Below are positions 61,722 through 64,000 of a DNA stretch of 64,000 nt, in pieces; position 1 is the first letter of the stretch; each line of letters starts with the position of its first letter. Below the pieces are notes generated by a model, which did no database searches, was not told the origin of the DNA, and worked only from the letters and a program-made list of their open reading frames with translations. The stretch comes from Hymenobacter aerilatus. GTDB taxonomy: Bacteria > Bacteroidota > Bacteroidia > Cytophagales > Hymenobacteraceae. Position numbers and translations under genes: made by a program. The DNA lies in assembly GCF_022921095.1 (NCBI RefSeq), contig NZ_CP095053.1, positions 1,220,501 to 1,284,500 on the forward strand, given 5' to 3'.

Positions 61722-62149
61722 TGAGCAGAACTAGGGGTAGGCGCCGCGCCGGCGGCCAGCACTTGCCGGGCCGAGTCGAGGCTACTGGAAATAAGAACAG
61801 CCACGGAGTCGATTTTGTGCTGCTGCCGGGCATAATACCGCAACTTTCGCTCGTGGGCGGTGGAGTCGGCCGGGCGGCGGTACTGATGCATCCAGCCCAT
61901 CATGGCGGCTTCGGCGCGGAGTAGGCTGCGTACCTGCCGGCCGGTGCGGGCCGTGTCGGGGCCGGTTTGTTGTTGCAGCTGTTTGCGCAGCTCGTATACC
62001 GGGCCAATGGTTTGGGCCATGGCTTCGTCGTGCTTATTGAGCACAGCCTTTTCGGCGGCATCTTCTTTTTGCTTGTCGCTCTCCAGCGACAGGCAGGCGG
62101 GTAGGGCGGCCAGCGTCAGCAGCCCAAGGAGGAAAGTGGACGTTCTCAC
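61718..62149 (-). CDS. small lipoprotein, first gene of SCO operon
   Basis: A 143-residue helical lipoprotein. A GTG at 62149 (VRTSTFLLGLLTLAALPAC, lipobox LPAC) gives the right signal length; the longer ORF upstream is Pro-rich and lies beyond the promoter. The body is three charged helices (ESDKQKEDAAEKAVLNKHDE, AMAQTIGPVYELRKQLQQQT) and a Ser/Ala tail. It precedes the SCO gene with a 4-base overlap, so the three genes are one transcript. The GTG is five bases after a perfect -7 element, so the mRNA may be leaderless. Function unknown; perhaps linked to oxidase assembly. Confidence 0.72.
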   Translation of the reverse strand: MRTSTFLLGLLTLAALPACLSLESDKQKEDAAEKAVLNKHDEAMAQTIGPVYELRKQLQQQTGPDTARTGRQVRSLLRAEAAMMGWMHQYRRPADSTAHERKLRYYARQQHKIDSVAVLISSSLDSARQVLAAGAAPTPSSAQ

Positions 62150-62154
62150 GCGGG

Positions 62155-62162
62155 CAAAGGTA
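62155..62162 (-). promoter_or_regulatory. -7 element of lipoprotein-SCO-cytochrome operon
   Basis: TACCTTTG on the minus strand, five bases before the GTG start. Confidence 0.6.
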
Positions 62163-62231
62163 AAGGAGGAAGTTGGAAAGGGTAGAAAAGTAGGAGGGGA
62201 GGAGGGTAGGGGGTGTGAGGGTAGGAAGTTT

Positions 62232-62339
62232 GTCATCTTGAGCTTGCGAAGGACCTTATCACGGTAGAACGAGTCGTTGGTACGATGCTCGTTCTAGCAT
62301 GAGAAGGTTCGTCGTCGCTTGATGCGCGGAATGCTGAGG
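62232..62339. repeat. interspersed palindromic repeat, GTCATCCTGAGC family (copy 4, degenerate)
   Basis: Begins GTCATCTTGAGCTTGCGAAG and has the inner AACGAGTCGTTG, but the right arm is heavily changed near its end. It sits between the divergent SCO operon and the response regulator, 49 bases ahead of the latter's start. Confidence 0.65.
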
Positions 62340-62375
62340 ATAGATGCGCTATCTTCCTACCCTCACACCCTTCCT

Positions 62376-62383
62376 TATCTTTA
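62376..62383 (+). promoter_or_regulatory. -7 element immediately upstream of response regulator
   Basis: TATCTTTA, one base off TAnnTTTG, ends four bases before the ATG. Confidence 0.45.
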
Positions 62384-62387
62384 CAGC

Positions 62388-63065
62388 ATGAAACTGCTGC
62401 TCGTCGAAGACGAACCCAAGCTGGCCTCTTTTATTCAGAAAGGCTTTGCCAATGAAGGCTACGAGATTGAAGTAGCCTACGACGGGCGCGTGGGCCAGTC
62501 GCTGCTGCGGCAGAGCAGCTACGCGCTGGTGATTCTGGATGTGAACCTGCCCTACCTCAACGGCCTGGAGCTGTGCCGCCTGAGCCGGCAGCTGCACCCC
62601 ACCGTGCCCGTGCTGCTGCTCACCGCCCTCGACAGCCTCGACGACAAAGTATTGGGCTTCGAGGCCGGCGCCGACGACTACCTCGTGAAGCCCTTCGAGT
62701 TTAAAGAGTTGCTGCTGCGCACGCGCGTGCTCACACGCCGCGCCACCGAGGCCAGCGCCGTGCGCCGCGTGTTGCGCATGGCCGACCTGGAACTGAACCT
62801 GGAATCAAAAGTGGTGACTCGCAGCGGCCAGCGCATTGAGCTGACTACCAAGGAATACGCTTTGCTGGAATACCTGCTGTTGAACCGCGGCAAAGTGATT
62901 TCGCGAGTGGATATTGCCGAGAAAGTGTGGGAGCTGAACTTCGACACCAACACCAACGTGATTGACGTGTACGTGAGCTACCTGCGCAAAAAGCTCGACA
63001 AAGGCTACCCCGTCAAGCTCATTCACACGGTAGTGGGCATGGGCTACGTGATGCGGGAAGGGTAG
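62388..63065 (+). CDS. OmpR/PhoB-family response regulator
   Basis: A 225-residue two-domain regulator. The receiver has the acidic pair and start MKLLLVEDEPKLASFIQKGF, the phospho-acceptor Asp in ALVILDVNLPYLNGLELC near residue 51, the conserved Thr in LLLTALDSLDDKV and Lys in GADDYLVKPFEFKELLLR near 102. The winged-helix DNA-binding domain covers about 125-222 (RIELTTKEYALLEYLLLNRG, NVIDVYVSYLRKKLDKGY, IHTVVGMGYVMRE). Its kinase follows 59 bases downstream. The ATG at 62388 starts the receiver exactly, and the mRNA is probably leaderless. Confidence 0.95.
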   Translation: MKLLLVEDEPKLASFIQKGFANEGYEIEVAYDGRVGQSLLRQSSYALVILDVNLPYLNGLELCRLSRQLHPTVPVLLLTALDSLDDKVLGFEAGADDYLVKPFEFKELLLRTRVLTRRATEASAVRRVLRMADLELNLESKVVTRSGQRIELTTKEYALLEYLLLNRGKVISRVDIAEKVWELNFDTNTNVIDVYVSYLRKKLDKGYPVKLIHTVVGMGYVMREG

Positions 63066-63124
63066 GAAAGCATGGCCCCTGGCTTCTTTACAAGTTCACC
63101 ACCTCACCATTCACCACCTGTCTC

Positions 63125-64000
63125 TTGCTGATCCGGAATAAGCTGTTGTTGCGCTTTACGTTGCTGGTGGTGGGCATTCAGCTGGCGCTGTCAGCGTTTA
63201 TTTACTACTTCAGCGCGTTTTCGCGGGAGCAGCGCTACTACCATCGCTTGGAAGCCAAAGCAGTGTTGGCGGCGCGGCTGCTTATCCGGCGCGCCAACCT
63301 AGATACGGCCGTGCTGCACAGTTTCCGTCGTGCCGACCTGCTGACCATGCACCAGGAGTACATCGGTATCTACAACGAAGGCAACCAACTGCTGTACGGG
63401 TTGGGCAAACCGCTGCGCCCCGTGCCCGATTCTGTGTACCTCAACCAAATCAGGGGGCCACGGCCGGCCCATTTTCAGTTGGGCGGGCGCGAGGGGGTAG
63501 GCGTGCTGTACCAGCACCAGGGCCGGAACTACCGCGTGTTGCTGGTTGGGCAGGATGTGTTCGGGGCGCGGGAGTTTGCCAAGCTGCGCCTGCTGCTGCT
63601 AGTTGGCAATCTGGGTGCGCTGGTGTTGATTATCATGGCGGGCTGGTACTTCACCGACCAGGCTCTGCGCCCCATTGCTCGCGTGGTGCGGCAGGTGAAG
63701 CGCATTACGGCCTCCAACCTGAGCCGGCGCGTAGCCGAAGGCAACCGCCGCGACGAAATTGCCCAGCTAGCCATCACCTTCAACGAGATGCTGAGCGGGC
63801 TGGAGCAGGCTTTCGAGTCGCAAAAAAGCTTCCTGTCGCACGCCTCGCACGAGTTGCGCACGCCCCTGACCAACCTGCTGGGCACGCTAGAAACCTCCCT
63901 GGCCTACGACCACGACCTGGCCGAAGCCCGCCAGAGCACCGCGTCGGCCATGGAGGAAATCCGCCGCCTCATTGCCCTCACCAACGGCCTGCTGGCCCTG
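63125..64000 (+). CDS. sensor histidine kinase (partial, right edge)
   Basis: The first 292 residues of a membrane kinase, open at the window edge. The TTG at 63125 begins LIRNKLLLRFTLLVVGIQLA, the first membrane helix, and no ATG is available in frame. A periplasmic sensor region of about 130 residues follows, then the second helix (LLLLVGNLGALVLIIMAGWY). The HAMP domain RPIARVVRQVKRITASNLSR comes next, and the HisKA with phospho-His in LSHASHELRTPLTNLLGT. The ATPase domain lies beyond the window. It pairs with the response regulator just upstream. Domain order is the classical EnvZ/QseC type; the signal is unknown. Confidence 0.92.
   Translation, partial: MLIRNKLLLRFTLLVVGIQLALSAFIYYFSAFSREQRYYHRLEAKAVLAARLLIRRANLDTAVLHSFRRADLLTMHQEYIGIYNEGNQLLYGLGKPLRPVPDSVYLNQIRGPRPAHFQLGGREGVGVLYQHQGRNYRVLLVGQDVFGAREFAKLRLLLLVGNLGALVLIIMAGWYFTDQALRPIARVVRQVKRITASNLSRRVAEGNRRDEIAQLAITFNEMLSGLEQAFESQKSFLSHASHELRTPLTNLLGTLETSLAYDHDLAEARQSTASAMEEIRRLIALTNGLLAL

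Overview
The window looks like a chromosomal segment from a GC-rich member of the Bacteroidota, most probably Hymenobacter or a close relative. Three things in the sequence point there. Promoters follow the Bacteroidota pattern (TTG, about 19 bases, TAnnTTTG), most genes lack a Shine-Dalgarno sequence, and the gene complement includes TIGR02757, DUF1810, DUF2807, DUF4136, seven-TM regulator remnants, type I MurB, MutS2 and many small lipoproteins. Genus-level placement is inference; no 16S or marker search was possible.

Left edge (1-5.1 kb): the tail of a NarL-type sensor kinase, then two identical tRNA-Glu(UUC) genes bracketing about 4.1 kb of lower-GC, poorly conserved DNA. That interval holds two paralogous secreted proteins, two small lipoproteins, coiled-coil and hypothetical proteins, and an XRE-type regulator. 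The regulator faces two palindromic operators and a divergent frameshifted gene. It resembles the remnant of a small mobile or accessory element.

5.1-24 kb is mainly housekeeping: gapA, a lipid kinase, an eIF1/SUI1 homologue, HPP and DUF1622 membrane proteins, kdsB, a LysM/DPBB wall protein, TIGR02757, a TylF-type methyltransferase, a DUF4136 lipoprotein, mutS2, murB, DUF1810, an AT-rich MarR/VOC pair, a multiply frameshifted pseudogene, a THUMP RNA methyltransferase, an M14 carboxypeptidase and an undecaprenyl-phosphate sugar transferase.

24-45 kb: ribBA behind two glycosyltransferases, dnaG, a DUF2807 protein, mrp-nifU (Fe-S delivery), an ADP-ribosylglycohydrolase, a broken membrane gene, a cysteine-rich copper-binding four-helix protein, recQ, DUF2306, a siroheme-synthase N-domain protein, a LexA/S24-like regulator, pirin and a GAF protein.

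45-64 kb: an ACE-type M2 peptidase, a GNAT acetyltransferase, a membrane fatty-acid hydroxylase, MtfA fused to SEC-C, a low-molecular-weight phosphatase next to a five-PAS histidine kinase, a DbpA-like RNA helicase, NDH-2, YihY and DUF2062 membrane proteins, SseB, a lipoprotein-SCO-cytochrome c operon, and an OmpR-type response regulator with its kinase running off the right edge.

Between genes there are long hairpins: a recurring GTCATCCTGAGC palindromic repeat family, a perfect 37-bp-arm hairpin, and many symmetrical terminators. Several start codons sit only 4-6 bases after a -7 element, which suggests leaderless mRNAs. I found no CRISPR array, complete prophage, insertion sequence or recognisable defence system. 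The best candidate for something undescribed is the tRNA-Glu-bracketed module, and I claim no function for it.
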